64,000 bases of DNA from Paragordius varius. Lineage: Eukaryota; Nematomorpha. The DNA lies in NCBI GenBank assembly GCA_964247055.1, contig OZ176053.1, positions 8,432,001-8,496,000 on the forward strand. Reading direction: 5' to 3'. The notes beneath the pieces were generated by a model. That model was not told the DNA's origin, made no database searches, and worked only from the letters and a program-made list of their open reading frames with translations. Below, piece after piece: positions 44,601-57,300 of the stretch. The stretch's first letter is position 1; every line of letters begins with the position of its first letter. A program made the position numbers and the translations under genes.

Positions 44601-47600
44601 CAGGTAAAAATTGCGGTTTTTAACAAATTTACTAAAAATTTGGTTTTCTTTTGTTTTTTAGGTTTTGCATTGTTAGTTGTAATTAATTATTGCATATTTT
44701 TATAATAAATACAGGTAGAAATTACGGTTTTTAACAAATATAAGATTTAGTTTTTTTGTTTTTTGCATTGTAAATTATACATAGTCTTGAAATATTTTTT
44801 ACATACTATAATAAAGACAGGTAAAAATCAATGTTTTTCGGTTTTATATGTAATTAATACCAACCAATATGAAAAATTTTCTATATTTACATAAACATCG
44901 ATATATAGATGTAAATATATTTATTACTCCAACTATAAATAAGAAGCATATTATTTTTAAATATAAATAAATTTATTTATATATAATAAATCATTATAAT
45001 ATAAATCATAATTCAATGTTGGAATTATCCAGCTATATGATCGATCAATATCATCATTGTCATTGACCGTCTTGTATGTTAGATTTGCTACATAATGATT
45101 AATATCATCAAATAGGACAGTTGAATTTTGAAAACACCGATTGCAACAGTGTGGGAGTCTTATTATCAGTAACATTAATTTATACACTTGTTCGATATTC
45201 TTTATAATCCGGGTGATCATCTAAATAAAAAAATTATTGGGTTTTTAAAAATTATAATCACTGGCCCATGTGAAGGTGTCTCTACCTTGACCGAAATGGG
45301 CTCGTTTTAAATCATATGTTTATTTTATATGAATGTTGAGTGTACTTTTTGAGGTTGATTTCCGATGAAGCCACATATTAAAAAATCGGCTAAGAAAAGC
45401 TCTCGTATTGATTTTCGCTTGAAGTCTGTGGGATGGGACCAAACCTATAAATAATAGATATACAAAATGCAAAATGGATAAATGAGTTTATAAATATACC
45501 GAGCAGGAACCCGAGCTTCGATCATTTGAGGAAGAACAGTCGCTGAACGAATAGCCAGCCTTGGACTAGATGTTGTCTGAGATATGGGACCAAGCCTATA
45601 AATAATAGATAAAAAAAAGATTTAAGAAACTTACTTGGACGATTAAAATATGATATATACCCAGGATTATCCACTATAGTGTCGAATGTTGATGGATAGT
45701 AATTATATGGCATTTTTTAGTTTTAATTGCCAACGCAAATTATACTGGACTAAAAATTAGAGCTAATTAATAAAAAATACCCAAGTATTTATTTAGTTTT
45801 AATGCCTTCTAATTATTTAAAATTTTTGATAATATTTTCAACAAATAATCTTTTGTCAGCTAAAATATTATAATATAGTGTTTACTTTATTTGGAACACT
45901 TTTCAGAATTCAAAAATTCCATATAGTTCAAAAGTTATTAAGTATTAAAAATCCTACGATCCTCAATTTTATATGCTCGTTTTATAGCACGCAAGTGAAG
46001 GTAGGATGAGCTTTTTATCTTCACCAAAAGAACGAATGTATGAACATTGTTTCAACCTTCACATGGGCAACTATCTCTTTTTTATGAAATCTAACAAAAA
46101 TACCTGATAAAAGACTCAATTTATCATCCAAAAGATCACTGGAAAACGTGGATAAAATTAAGAATATTTTACCATCATTCTGTGGGATGATTATATCAGC
46201 TAACATAAAAGATAGATGAGTTTTTATGGAATTTAATAAAATGATATTAATGTTCCTACAATCTCTTTCTTGAATTCCATAAATATTATCACAATCAGAA
46301 ACGCTAATCGGAGCTAACACCAATTAAAATAAAAAATAAATTAACCTTCATTAAATTGGAAAAATATTTTTTTATAAAAAAGAAAATAAAAAATGTTATA
46401 AATTTTTACATCTGCATTTTCTTTATAATAGCCAAAACTAAAAAAACACGAATCCCCTTCATAGTCTTAACAAAAAATACAAATTTGATAAAATTTTCTT
46501 CTTCGTACTCATACCATGCCAGAAAAGCAGTGTAGGGAATTTTTCGTGCTGTTTTGGTTGCTAAAAAATGTAAAAGAAAACTGTAAAAAGATCATTTTTA
46601 ATTTTTTATAATGAAAAAAGTCATTTTGAAGGTAAATTATTTTTGTATTTAGGGGATTCTAACAATGAGAATGTTCGGATTGTGACAGCTATGTTCATAA
46701 AAAAGAGATAGTGATTTAAATTTTTAAAAGCCCAATAATTTTTTTTTATTTAGATCATCACCCGGATTATAAAGAATATCGAACAAGTGTATAAATTATA
46801 ATGTTACTGATAATAAGACTCCCCCACACTATTGCAATCAGTGTTTTCAAAATTCAACTGTCCTATTATAATTGATGATATTAATCATTATGTAGCAAAT
46901 CTAACATACAAGACGGTCAATGACAATGATAATATAGATTGACCATAAAGCTGGATGATTCCAACATTGAATTATGATTTATATTATAATGATTTATTAT
47001 ATATAAATAAATTTATTTATATCTAAAAATAATATGCTTCTTATTTATAGGTTTTGGATTAATAAATATATTTACATCTATATATCGATGTTTATGTGAA
47101 TATAGAAAATTTTTCATATTGGTTGGTAATAATTACATATAAAACCGAAAAACATTGATTTTTACCTGTCTTTATTATAGTATGTAAAAAATATTTCAAG
47201 ACTATGTATAATTTACAATGCAAAAAACAAAAAAAAACTAAATTTTTACTAAATTTGTTTAAAAACCGCAATTTTTACCTGTATTTATTATAATGTCCAA
47301 AATATGTAGTAATTAATTAAAATTAACAATGCAAAACCTAAAAAACAAAAAAAACTAATTTTTTACTAAAGTTATTTAAAACCGCAATTTTTACCTGTAT
47401 TTAATAAAATGTCCAAAATATGTTGTAATTGATTACAATTAACAATGTTACATAAAAAAAACAAAAAAAATTAAATTTTACTAAATTTAAAAACCGAATT
47501 TTTACCTGATTAAAATGTCTGAAATACTTAAAAATTATTAATAATTAACCAAAACATAAAAGACAAAAATCTAAAATCTACTTAAATTTTCACAAATATA

Positions 47601-50600
47601 TATTTACCTGTGTTTTTTTAATTAGTAGTAACAACTATATAAAATTATAATACCAATATTCATTAATACACGTATTTAGCATCTTGAAAAATATTTATTA
47701 TTAAATTTAGGAATAATTAACATTAAAAATTTTAAAATACGTATTTTACTATTTATTAATTTATCAAAGATAAAACCCACAAAATTCCGCATCTAAATGC
47801 GTAACAACAATATTACAAATGTTAACATAAATTGCTATAATATTCTCAAAATTTAACATTACAAAATATCCATCAAATTAAAGCCTATGTTAATTCTCAC
47901 GTCAATCCTCTTTCATATGTGTACTACGAAATAATTTCGTGGGTCAGTATTTTACGCATTGGATAAACCATTTATGTTATTCGACTGGTAATAAAATTAC
48001 TGAACATACATTAAAATGCAAACTGTAAGTGCTCAGTAAAATATAATTAATGTAATGGCGTGTGTGCAAAATAATTCTCGTTTTATATATTTCTAATAAA
48101 AGTAAATTGTGTATGCGTTGTTATACAATTGACGTATCTATAAAATTGGCTATGTAATCAAGGTAGATACTTTTAAATGTACTCAAAATATATCACTGTG
48201 TGCAAAAAAGAGGGTTAATTTATTTTAACAAAATTTTATTTTTCATGAGATAGCTTACTAGTGAATTCATTTGCCGCAAAAATTTTATTTGTTGACAACC
48301 TAGTTTTTGAAATATTGAGAGAAAATCGAAATCGGGCAAAAATTGAAAATTAAGGATAATTCAAAAATTATGATATTTAAGATATTATGGTTTATTATCG
48401 TTTTAGGAGATATTTTTAATATATAAATAGCCTTAAATCATATAGTTAGGGTTTCTCTAAAATCACAGATCAAATATAGCATTTTTCTTTTAACATACGT
48501 AAAAGACAAATTTTTTTTGATATTATGTTAAAAAAAATTTTTAATTATTTACTAGCTAAACTCACTATTAAAATCTTAATTATATTTTATTTAGTAAAAA
48601 AACTTATATATCAAAATAAAACCAAAAAATATTGTTTTTTATTTTTTTGTCATCTGGTTAATGAGTGTATAAAAAGGTTATATTGTTTTATTCTGGAATC
48701 TTACATGAGTCGGAATTATAAAGTATATAAATTTTGCAAAATAAGAAATAAAAGTAGCGAAATATCAACCAACAATCAAATCTCTGTAACAGGTTTGTTT
48801 TGACACAACCTGGCCAATAATTTTAATATGAGCATATATTTTAAAACCCCCATTTAGAAAGTTTATTAAACATTAAAGAACGCGTTTTTAAGTATAAATT
48901 TAATATTAAATTCAAACTTGTCTAAAATTATCGCGCAGCGCGGTCCTATATTAGTTTTCGGTTTTAAAAAAACCTTTTTTTCATTTAAATTTTAATGACA
49001 TTTTTGAAGTACTTTTTACCTTAAAATTGATATGATTAATAACAGGCTTAACCATACCATCGTGTTAAATGACCCATTTGAAGATCCACCAAACTTTCAT
49101 CATTTAGTACCAAATGCTTCACCTATGCCCTCATATCAACACTTATTTTCTGAGCGCATTGAATTGACTCAAGAAATTAAAGCCGAAAACGAAAAGGATT
49201 ATTATGAACGCATGGAACGTCAAAGAGACAAGGAAGCTAAAGTATATTACATTACATAAAATTAATTAAAATTTGGAATTTTTCAATAAACATTATAGCC
49301 ATTAACTCATATAAATAAATTTTCATACAAAATGGTTTCATTAAAAATATTTTTAATTTTTCTTTATTATTTATACGACAATTATTAATAACACTGGACA
49401 ACAAATTTTTCTGCCACTCGAGTTTTTAGTATTTTCTGATATTTAGTATCATTTTAGCAGTAAATCTGAAATAAAAATTATAACTCGTTGGAAGAATTTT
49501 GTATAATTTGATTTTTTTGATTATGCGCCCTCTTTATCAAAATTTTACTAAAAAATATTTTTCTTTGAAAATATACAAGTAATGCCCATTTGTAATATAT
49601 CATTCGAGTAATAAAAACTCTATAAAATGCATACTAATATGTATCACATCGACAGTTAATATTGGACACAAAGAGCGACAAACGGGCGAAACGAGAGCAT
49701 TTTTTTTAATTAATATATTTTTAAAACTAATGGATGAAAATAGCTCAAACTTTGTTTAGATGGCGATGAATGTCCAAAAAAGATAAAACAAGAAAGTTTT
49801 TTTGATTAAAACATTTTATTATTGCTTTTATGTCACTCAAAACAGCCATTTTTAAGTTTTTTGTTTTTTAAAAATTACCATTTCATCAATATTAATTTAT
49901 TTTCTTTACAGGGCTGATAATTTCGAAATTTTAAAGATAAAAACAAAGTTTAAGGTATTTTTGATCTTTTATAGCCATTATGTAATAAATTTACAGTTAT
50001 AACTATGCATTTTAGTACCAACTAGGTAAAATATTTATGATAATAATAATTTTTATTAAAAAAGCAAACCAAAAGCTTTTTCAAACATTTTTTTAAATTA
50101 AATATTAATATAACCCTAATAATTATATTAAAATAATTTATATGATTTTCAAATTAATTTGTCTGTAAAAATTATTGACTTACTTAAGGATTGAAAATTT
50201 CGACCATTTAAATCAAAATAACTTTTACATCCGATTGATTTAAATGACTTACTACCATTTAAAAGATGCAGTTTTTTGCGCTCTTTCGAATGATATAAAA
50301 TACATGGCTTCATATCTAAAACTTTTAATTTTCGAAATTTCGAGTTTAATGTTAAATTGGGGCCAAAAATTATCGATAAACTCTAATATAAAAAAATTCT
50401 TCCATGCTAGACCAATTTTCTTTTCAGATATACTAATTATGTACTTTAATGAAATAAATTTTAAATTTACAAAAATGGCAGTTAAAAAAGTTAAAATTTG
50501 TTGTCTAGTGTAATAATTAAGAATTTATAATAAATTCGATTATTTAACATATTTGCAATAATTCATAATCTCATATAAATGTACATATATAATTTGTACC

Positions 50601-51760
50601 ATATTTTATATTGGTTCTCTCACATATTATAGGCTAGAGCCAAAATTCTAGAGATTGTTGGGGACCTGCCTAAAGCCAACATAAAACCGCGTGAAAATGT
50701 ACTCTTTGTCTGTAAATTGAATCCTATCACAGTTGGCAAAGACTTGGAAGTTATATTTTCCCGATTCGGGACAATTAAAAGGTAGATTATTTTTGCATTT
50801 ATTATTTTATGTTTATTTTCTTGGTGGTTTAACAAATATAAAAATTCAATAAATACACCATACCTGTACCTTGCATACTTCGTTAACGATGTTTTGATTT
50901 TTAAAATTCCTGACTATAATCAGCGCATTAATAAAGAATTGGAAATGACCATAGTTAAGTTTATATGGGGCTTTAAACTTTCAGAAATATTGTTTTAAAA
51001 GGATTTTATTTAGGGCCAGGAGATATCTTAAATATGGGAGGGAGAGTTTCTAACTAATTAAAAAATAGGGCGCCTATGTTTGGTTATTCAGAGTTAAAAA
51101 TATTTTGAAAACATTAGTTTAGCGATTTTCTTGAAAATTGTTTGAAAATCAATTTTTACATTTTATTAAATATATATAAAGTTTATATATTTTTTTAAAT
51201 TGTAGCTCAGAAATAGTATATGATAAATTGACAGGAAGTTCTTTGGGATATGGCTTCATTGAATTTGAAACAGTAATATATATATAATATATATTTTTTT
51301 AATTTACGCATCTTTTAATTTAACGCTAAAATTTTTTTATTTTGATATAATCGTGCTATCATTTATAAATTTTTAATTTGAAGTTTAAAAAATATTTATT
51401 GTCTAGAGAATGCGCATCAAGGTTTTATTTAACTACTTTAAAATAATTGTTTATCAATTTAAAAAGCTTATTTATTTATAAAAACGTGAAACTTCCTTTT
51501 CACTCTAAATTTTTATAGTATCAATTTGTTTTTAATTGTTATAATTTTAAATAGAGTGTTTATATAGTAACCTTTTTTACATACCCTAACGAATTTAATT
51601 GTTTATATTTTATTTTATATGCGTTTTTCAGACCGCTCAATGTGAACAAGCCTACATGACCATGGATAATGTACTCATAGATGATAGACGAATTCATGTC
51701 GATTTCTGCCAATCGGTTGATCGTGAAAATCGGAGAGCAAAATTTAAAAGGAAATTTTAA
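39480..51760 (+). CDS. PPIL4: Peptidyl-prolyl cis-trans isomerase-like 4 (cyclophilin + RRM)
   Basis: This is a nuclear cyclophilin of the spliceosome-associated group. Exons are 39480-39549, 39572-39639, 39663-39727, 39751-39867, 39890-40033, 49046-49241, 50633-50781, 51206-51272 and 51632-51760. They join in one frame to 334 aa. The cyclophilin domain (residues 1 to about 160) has [35 protein letters not shown] and [17 protein letters not shown] linker DPFEDPPNF follows, then [15 protein letters not shown]. The RRM (about 225-325) has [10 protein letters not shown] (RNP2), GYGFIEFET (RNP1) and [18 protein letters not shown]. The protein stops right after the RRM; the charged RS-like tail of the human protein (492 aa) is absent. 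Introns 1-4 are 22, 23, 23 and 22 nt. Intron 5 is 9,012 nt and holds a large foldback element. Confidence 0.95.
40480..40553. mobile_element. Small hairpin MITE in PPIL4 intron 5
   Basis: CAACACAGTGTGTGGAAAAA at the left pairs with TTTTTTCCGTCTACTGTGTTG at the right, about 21 bp with three mismatches. They enclose about 35 bp. The target duplication is not clear. Confidence 0.5.
41020..42130 (-). mobile_element. LTR-retrotransposon gag-like fossil inserted in the left arm
   Basis: The minus strand around 41090-41200 carries a nucleocapsid-type zinc-knuckle signature of the kind found in Gypsy-like gag proteins. Two related short segments (about 41855-41910 and 42085-42125) share a block around ...AATAACAGTAAA(G/A)TTAAGAT, possibly terminal-repeat remains. 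A poly-G run lies at about 41622-41641. The segment has no counterpart in the right arm, so it inserted after the foldback formed. It is clearly broken, with several breaks. Confidence 0.45.
42700..44860. repeat. 125-bp tandem array, left arm (split by an insertion)
   Basis: The unit contains ATATTTTGGACATTATAATA, AATACAGGTAAAAATTGCGG, a T-rich block and GGTTTTGCATTGTTAATTG. About two units lie at 42700-42950. After a 1.1-kb insertion (about 42955-44086) about seven more follow, at spacings of 110-130 bp, decaying towards the inner end. Confidence 0.85.
42955..44086. mobile_element. 1.1-kb insertion splitting the tandem array
   Basis: The sequence has no match to the 125-bp unit and interrupts the array, which resumes at TTGTTAATTGTAATCAATTA near 44089. 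No equivalent exists in the right arm. No conserved protein was recognised. Some of it (about 43630-43860) is GC-richer than the surroundings. Identity unknown. Confidence 0.5.
47155..47525. repeat. 125-bp tandem array, right arm (inverted, about three units)
   Basis: These are reverse complements of the left-arm units (CCGCAATTTTTACCTGTATT, then TAATGTCCAAAATATGT). Only three to four copies are present against about nine on the left, so the arrays have expanded or contracted independently. Confidence 0.85.
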
Positions 51761-51909
51761 AATTATGCTCATAAAAATTTAAACGCATTTTATTACATAA
51801 TCATATGAGACACATTATAAATTATGGACAGGCACGCATTATCGGTTTTCTCCTAACATCCTTTGATTAATAAATGGACATCTAAATAAAAATAAACAAT
51901 AATAAATTG

Positions 51910-51947
<38 letters not shown>

Positions 51948-53170
51948 CTGTTGCAGCTTTTTATTTTATATGTGGTACCCATTTAGCAGTCAGAGCTGCA
52001 TTTTTTCAACCGATCAAATTCAATTCCAATATGGTTATTTATTTTTACATTTACATGGAAATTTTTCGATTATATTAAATATAGTAATTGTGGTAGAATA
52101 AAAAATGCCTTTGGTAATAAAAGGAGCCTTTCAATTGGTTGCATCAAAAACTTAGTTACATATAAAAGATTTTAAGCAAAAAATCCTTGCCTATATACAA
52201 TTAAATTTTTTTTTCCCTGTTGGCTAACATTATCGATTTTACTTTTTTTTACTATTTAATGATTTGTTATTTTTTAAAGAATTTATTATAAATTAATATT
52301 TAAAGATCTTGAAAAAAATAGATCCAAAAATATTTGCTACCAAAATTGAATATAAAAATTTACCAGGTCTCAATTTTTTGGGATTGATTCTAAATATAGA
52401 TCCGAGCTAATTTTTCTTTGTAAATTGTCGGAAGAACCGGTGTAGGTGTTCATGGAATTCTAGTTAATAAATTTTAATAATTTATTTCTGATTGTAATTA
52501 GAAAATTATGAAATCTTTTAGAACCGGAACCGTTTTGGATCCGAAAATTTTTAGAATCAAAGGTAATTTAAAATTTAATCCAATATAACTTAACCTCATA
52601 TATTTTTGTTGTTTTCAAAATTTATTTGAAAATATTAAAGTGTGGCAATTTATTTTTGTTAAAATGGCAATTAATTTTTATTACATTTTTATCATAGCTA
52701 TTTTACCTTTTGTATGTATAATTTCATATTTTACTGTGAAATGGAACCATATAATTTATTTTTCATTACTTTTGAATTCCAATACTTGTATTTATCGACT
52801 AAAAATTGTTACAAATTTTTGAAAAAAAATATTGCTCTCCGGTTGCCATTTAGTTTTTCAGTCGTCGCAATTAAATTGATATTCCATTAATAGGTGCAAA
52901 CTTTTGTAATAAGTGGCGATTTTTAAGTTACTCCAATTAAAAATGGATATTGCATTATTAATATTCTAATATCTACCCTTTACCGCAGAGTTAAAGTTTG
53001 ATCAAACAAATCTACGTCCGTATTTTAGTATTAAAAATAATTTAAAATTACGTATAACGCATTATCTGCAAAAAAATGTTGACTTTTTCTTGCCCTTATA
53101 TGAGAAAAAGAACCCTAAGACTACACTTGTTATTTGCAAAAAACAATAAAAATTAATTTATAAATGCGAT
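51761..53170. other. PPIL4 3' flank and intergenic DNA
   Basis: This holds the PPIL4 3'UTR region, with AATAAA-like strings at about 51888-51905, and a (TA)n run at about 51911-51945. No other gene is recognised. Confidence 0.5.
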
Positions 53171-53736
53171 ATACCATGTTCACTTCAAGAGTGCCTTGAA
53201 CTTTTCAAGTTGGTCCTTGAACACTTCAAGTTGGTCCTTAAAATTTTGATTAAACCATGATTTTTGCATGTGTTTTTTTATTCTATTATTTTTTAACATA
53301 ATTTTCTCTATTTATTATATATTTATTTATTTTAAAATAAAAATTTCTATTCAAAAACCACTTTTTTGTTTTAAACTAAATTTCTAATTTAACAAAATTA
53401 ACTTATTAACGTTTTCCACAAAAAATTGTAAATAATAACCTAAAAAACTTATATATTTTTAATAACGTGTTTAAATCTTATAAATCCCAAATAATTTTAA
53501 GAAATTAATTAAGATATAGGGTTTCTCAATAATTAAAAGTTGATATAATTGTAGGACATAAACGATACAATAGATGAATGATTTACGATTTGATTGATAA
53601 AAGTTTAAAACAAAAAAGACAAAGCACCAACTTGAAATGTTTAAAGACCAACTTGAAATGTTAAAAGACCATAATTCAAGGAACAACTTGAAATGTTCAA
53701 GGATCAAGGACACTCTTGAAGTCTAAATGGCATACA
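53171..53736. mobile_element. Foldback MITE with tandem subterminal repeats, second family
   Basis: The left arm begins ATACCATGTTCACTTCAAGA and carries repeats of the type TTCAAGTTGGTCCTTGAACA. The right arm has the complement (GACCAACTTGAAATGTTTAA repeated about four times) and ends ...AAATGGCATACAT. The architecture matches the elements at 6419 and 31331, but the repeat unit is unrelated. Centre AT-rich, non-coding. Confidence 0.8.
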
Positions 53737-53859
53737 TTATCCAAAAATCACCCAAACATAATTTTTTATATTAGAATTTGGAATAACCACTAAATTTATT
53801 TCCAACTGTGCATGATAATTCATATATCAAAAGTAAGCGTTCAAGTTCAACTAATTTGT

Positions 53860-54230
53860 TATATTACCTTAGTTGAATAATTTATGGAATAATTTGATTT
53901 GTTTGTTTGATCAGCTATAAAATAATTAAATAAGTATTGTACTTCTCTCCGTTCCCGATCTTTCATATTGCGTAGAATTTGAGTAGTAACTAAATAATAA
54001 AATTTGGTTAAACAAATATTATCAATTATATGTTTAGATATTTTAAATAATTATTTTGAATAGATTTAGAATACCTTAAATTTCGGTCATCATTTCCGTC
54101 CTCGTATTTACCACCATAATAATGATAATCAAATCTAATGATAAAATAAAGGTAATTTGGTATTTTAATTGATTCATTAAGATTTTGAATAGCTTCGATT
54201 TTTTGTTTGATCAATTCATGTTAAAAATCA
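53860..54230 (-). other. Possible exons of an unidentified minus-strand gene
   Basis: A frame ending near 54077 reads KQKIEAIQNLNESIKIPN then FIIRFDYHYYGGKYEDGNDD, unusually rich for this AT-rich DNA. It runs into a GT donor (GTATTC near 54075). An acceptor TTTAG lies near 53990 and is followed by short open frames. No start codon is visible in frame upstream and no family is recognised. It could be the end of a separate gene or chance. Confidence 0.3.
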
Positions 54231-54386
54231 AACCCTTTTTTGTTAATTAAAACTAGTTTACGAATGATTAAAAAATCGAACTGATTTAAGTTTTTTTCAA
54301 GATAACCGGTTTTCAAATATAATAGGTTTTAAAAAATTACTTTTACATTGTAGTATCTATAAAAAATAAACAATGTAAAAAATTAA

Positions 54387-57300
54387 TTACGAAGCATATG
54401 ATTCATCATCATATTTATCCATATCCAATTTGAAAGCATCAGAACTGTGCGGCGATTGTGCAGGTTCCACCCGACCCAAATTTTCTACGTCTGAGGAAGA
54501 TGGGAAATCATTCATATTCAAACTGTTTTCTCCTTCAGGAATAAATTCAACATTTTCTGCCATGTCAGACGACCCAAAATTATTTGGGGATTTTCGTTTT
54601 TTTGGTTTGTTGTTTTTTAAATTCTCTAAAAAAGATTGTTAAATTTTTAATAACTTTGTTTGAAACGGTGATTATGAATCGGGTTGATAAAATATTTTTG
54701 CTATAAATTTAAGCACAAAAAACCATTTTAAATGAAAATTGTCCGAAAATGCATTTATAAATAATTAGAAGAATCCTAACCATCGCTCTATGGTTTTTTA
54801 TTTAACTATGTTAAGTTTGCTTGAATTTAATTTATTTGATTTACAACGTAGAGAAAATATAATATTAAATGTTATCTTATTTTTCAACTTTCATCCAGAG
54901 CGTATTACGGATTGTAGGGTTATATTTAGGAAGACTTACCCATGATTGGCGCATTTATTATAAAGCAACGAATCTACACATTTAATTAAATTTTCTTGCA
55001 AACCCATATTTTAATTTTTATTATAAATATTCCATTTATGAATATATTTAACCAAAATGATTGATTTAATTTATTTTTTAACTGATATTGCTCAAAAAAT
55101 TTCCAGTTTTTGAGTTTTATTTACTTTTATTACCCTTATGATTGATTAAGATTGTCTCCCTACCAAGTGCGTTAAATTTATTTTAGTATATTCAACAATT
55201 TTTGTCAAGATTATTAAAAGTTTTTACTGAAATGCTTTTAATTCGGAAACAGTATGTAGGCAATAGATTTATATTTTAATTTAAAATATTAAAAGCAGAT
55301 TTATATTATAAATCAATTTAAATTATTTTTTATATATAGATAACGTTTAAAAAGTTAAGGAACAATATGACAAATAAAAAATAAACTTGATTTTCGTTTA
55401 TTGATATATATGGTAAATCCAAACGTAATGACAATTAATATGATAAGGCAAACGCAAGTAAAAGCCACGATTTTGAATATGTCAATGGCTGATGATTCCT
55501 CTAAAACAAAACAAAGTATAAATTCAAATTTATTCGCATAGATCAAGGGCACTTCAAAAATTATATATTTTATAAGAAAATATTGAGTCAGTTGTCATAT
55601 TGCTAGGTTTTCAAAAGAAAATTTATAAAATTGTTGACGCATTTTAGTCAATGCTGATTTACATGTTTCCGCGTATTTCTGACAGTTATAGCATAAGTTT
55701 AATTAATTAGTTTTATGTCTGGATAAGCCAACAAAATGATTTAGAGTTGAAACTCCGGATTAAATATCTATCAAAGAGTTTGAAAACTGCCAGATATATT
55801 ACGGTTTACACGAAAACGATTGGCCATTAGTACTAAGCACAAAATCCTTACTAATTTTATCGAAGGGTATTTATGCCAAAATTTTATTTGACACCGCAAT
55901 ATTAAATGATTACAAAACTTATGATGATTGATATATATAACGCGCGATCTATGGTCAGCAAACATGCACTCTTTTCGCCTAAATACATCAGTGCATCTAT
56001 CATATTAAAAAACATTTTTCGTAATATAAGTTTATGTTGTAATATGTAGACTAATGAAAATATGATTTAGGAGCATGGTGTTATATTAAAATTCGTAAAC
56101 TCTTACTAACTTTTAGTGTCCAAATATATGTCTTCGCTATAGTAGGCTTTTTGATCCTTTGTGCGCATGACACATCTATAATTCCCCAATAAAGACGTGT
56201 TGGTAAATTTTATTTGCAAATTTTCCTGTTGAGAAAGGATACTGATTTAGAATATGATATGAAAATCATTTTAATTTAGAAAACTTTGTCGTGTCAGCAA
56301 TATAATTTTATATCATTTTTACGAATCTGATAAATAATTTAGGCAATCAAGTATACCTTATCAGATATAAGAGACTGATCTTTTATCCATTCAATTTTTG
56401 TAATATCCGGTGTTTTGACTTGTGGATTCAGTGTTGTATCATTGGCTTGACGCAAGCTTATATTTGCAGGCATTATGCAACTTAATACCAAACTTTCATT
56501 GAGCGGTACATAATAAAACTGTCTCCCATATTTTTGATCCGATTTGGGAACAAAACCATTGACTAGGGTTAATTTAATTCGAGGGGATTCCATTCTCACA
56601 TTGGAATTATTAGTATAATTTGTATTTTTGTTATCATAAAAATGTAAACTTATAAGGTCTAATACAATAATATTTTAAGAATGGCCGTTTCTGTTGATAA
56701 TTTATGTATGTTGTTGTGTAAATTTTTAGGTTTGGTTTAAGTTTTTGCAAATATTACCAAAAGCACAAATTATATGTGCCAAATTAGGGGTTTTGTCATA
56801 AAGAAAATAATTTTTTTAAATTATTTGTGATATCTCTGACCCTAGTATTTTTTTAAATATAAGAAGCCATCGTTCTCAAAAATATAATCGTTTTTTTATT
56901 AAAATGGCAAAAAAGGCTAAAATATTCTAAAAAATTGAAAAATGAAATATTCTTGCGTTATACTATAAAATTAAAAATATTTGTTAGAAATAATTATGTT
57001 GTAGTATATATTCACAATATACTTTTTCCGACTTTGTACCATATATTTTGGCAAGTTAGTCACCTTGATATGGCCTTAAAATTTGTCGTTATTGTATCAA
57101 TTTACGGCTTATTATAGACTATTGTTTATTTTATTTTATTTAAAAAGATTATTCAATTGGGAAAAGCCTACAATTTTCCGAAATTTTGGTCAAAAGACGC
57201 AAGTGAGTTATATTTTGTGTAAGGACGACTTTTACTAGAGTTTTAATTATATGGGTAATTATTATTTGCAAAAAACGTCCTTTTACAGAATGTTGGGCGA

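Larger units (their letters stand above)
40615..48190. mobile_element. Large foldback element with tandem repeats in both arms, in PPIL4 intron 5
   Basis: The left arm (about 40615-45225) and right arm (about 46755-48190) are inverted copies. The outer ends match (TTTTATAGATACG near 40670 against CGTATCTATAAAA near 48140), as do 42140-42640 with 47530-48020, the repeat arrays, and 44850-45225 with 46755-47150. Several stretches look nearly identical, suggesting recent origin or conversion. The left arm has two extra insertions (about 40770-42130 and 42955-44086). The centre (45226-46754) has minus-strand open segments without recognised family. Superfamily unknown; it could be a foldback DNA transposon or a derivative of a larger long-TIR element. 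Treated as a fossil: no intact gene is claimed. Confidence 0.75.

Noticed and set aside
42700-44860. Satellite or centromeric array
   Set aside because: Only about nine units, with an inverted counterpart in the other arm of the same element, so it belongs to the foldback element.
48525-48803. 92-codon plus-strand ORF inside PPIL4 intron 5
   Set aside because: Composition is Lys/Ile/Phe/Tyr-rich as expected from AT-rich DNA. No domain, no splice context and no resemblance to a known protein.
54430-54642. 70-codon plus-strand ORF
   Set aside because: It is antisense to the cytoplasmic-tail exon of the Ig-domain gene, whose frame fits splice sites on the minus strand.
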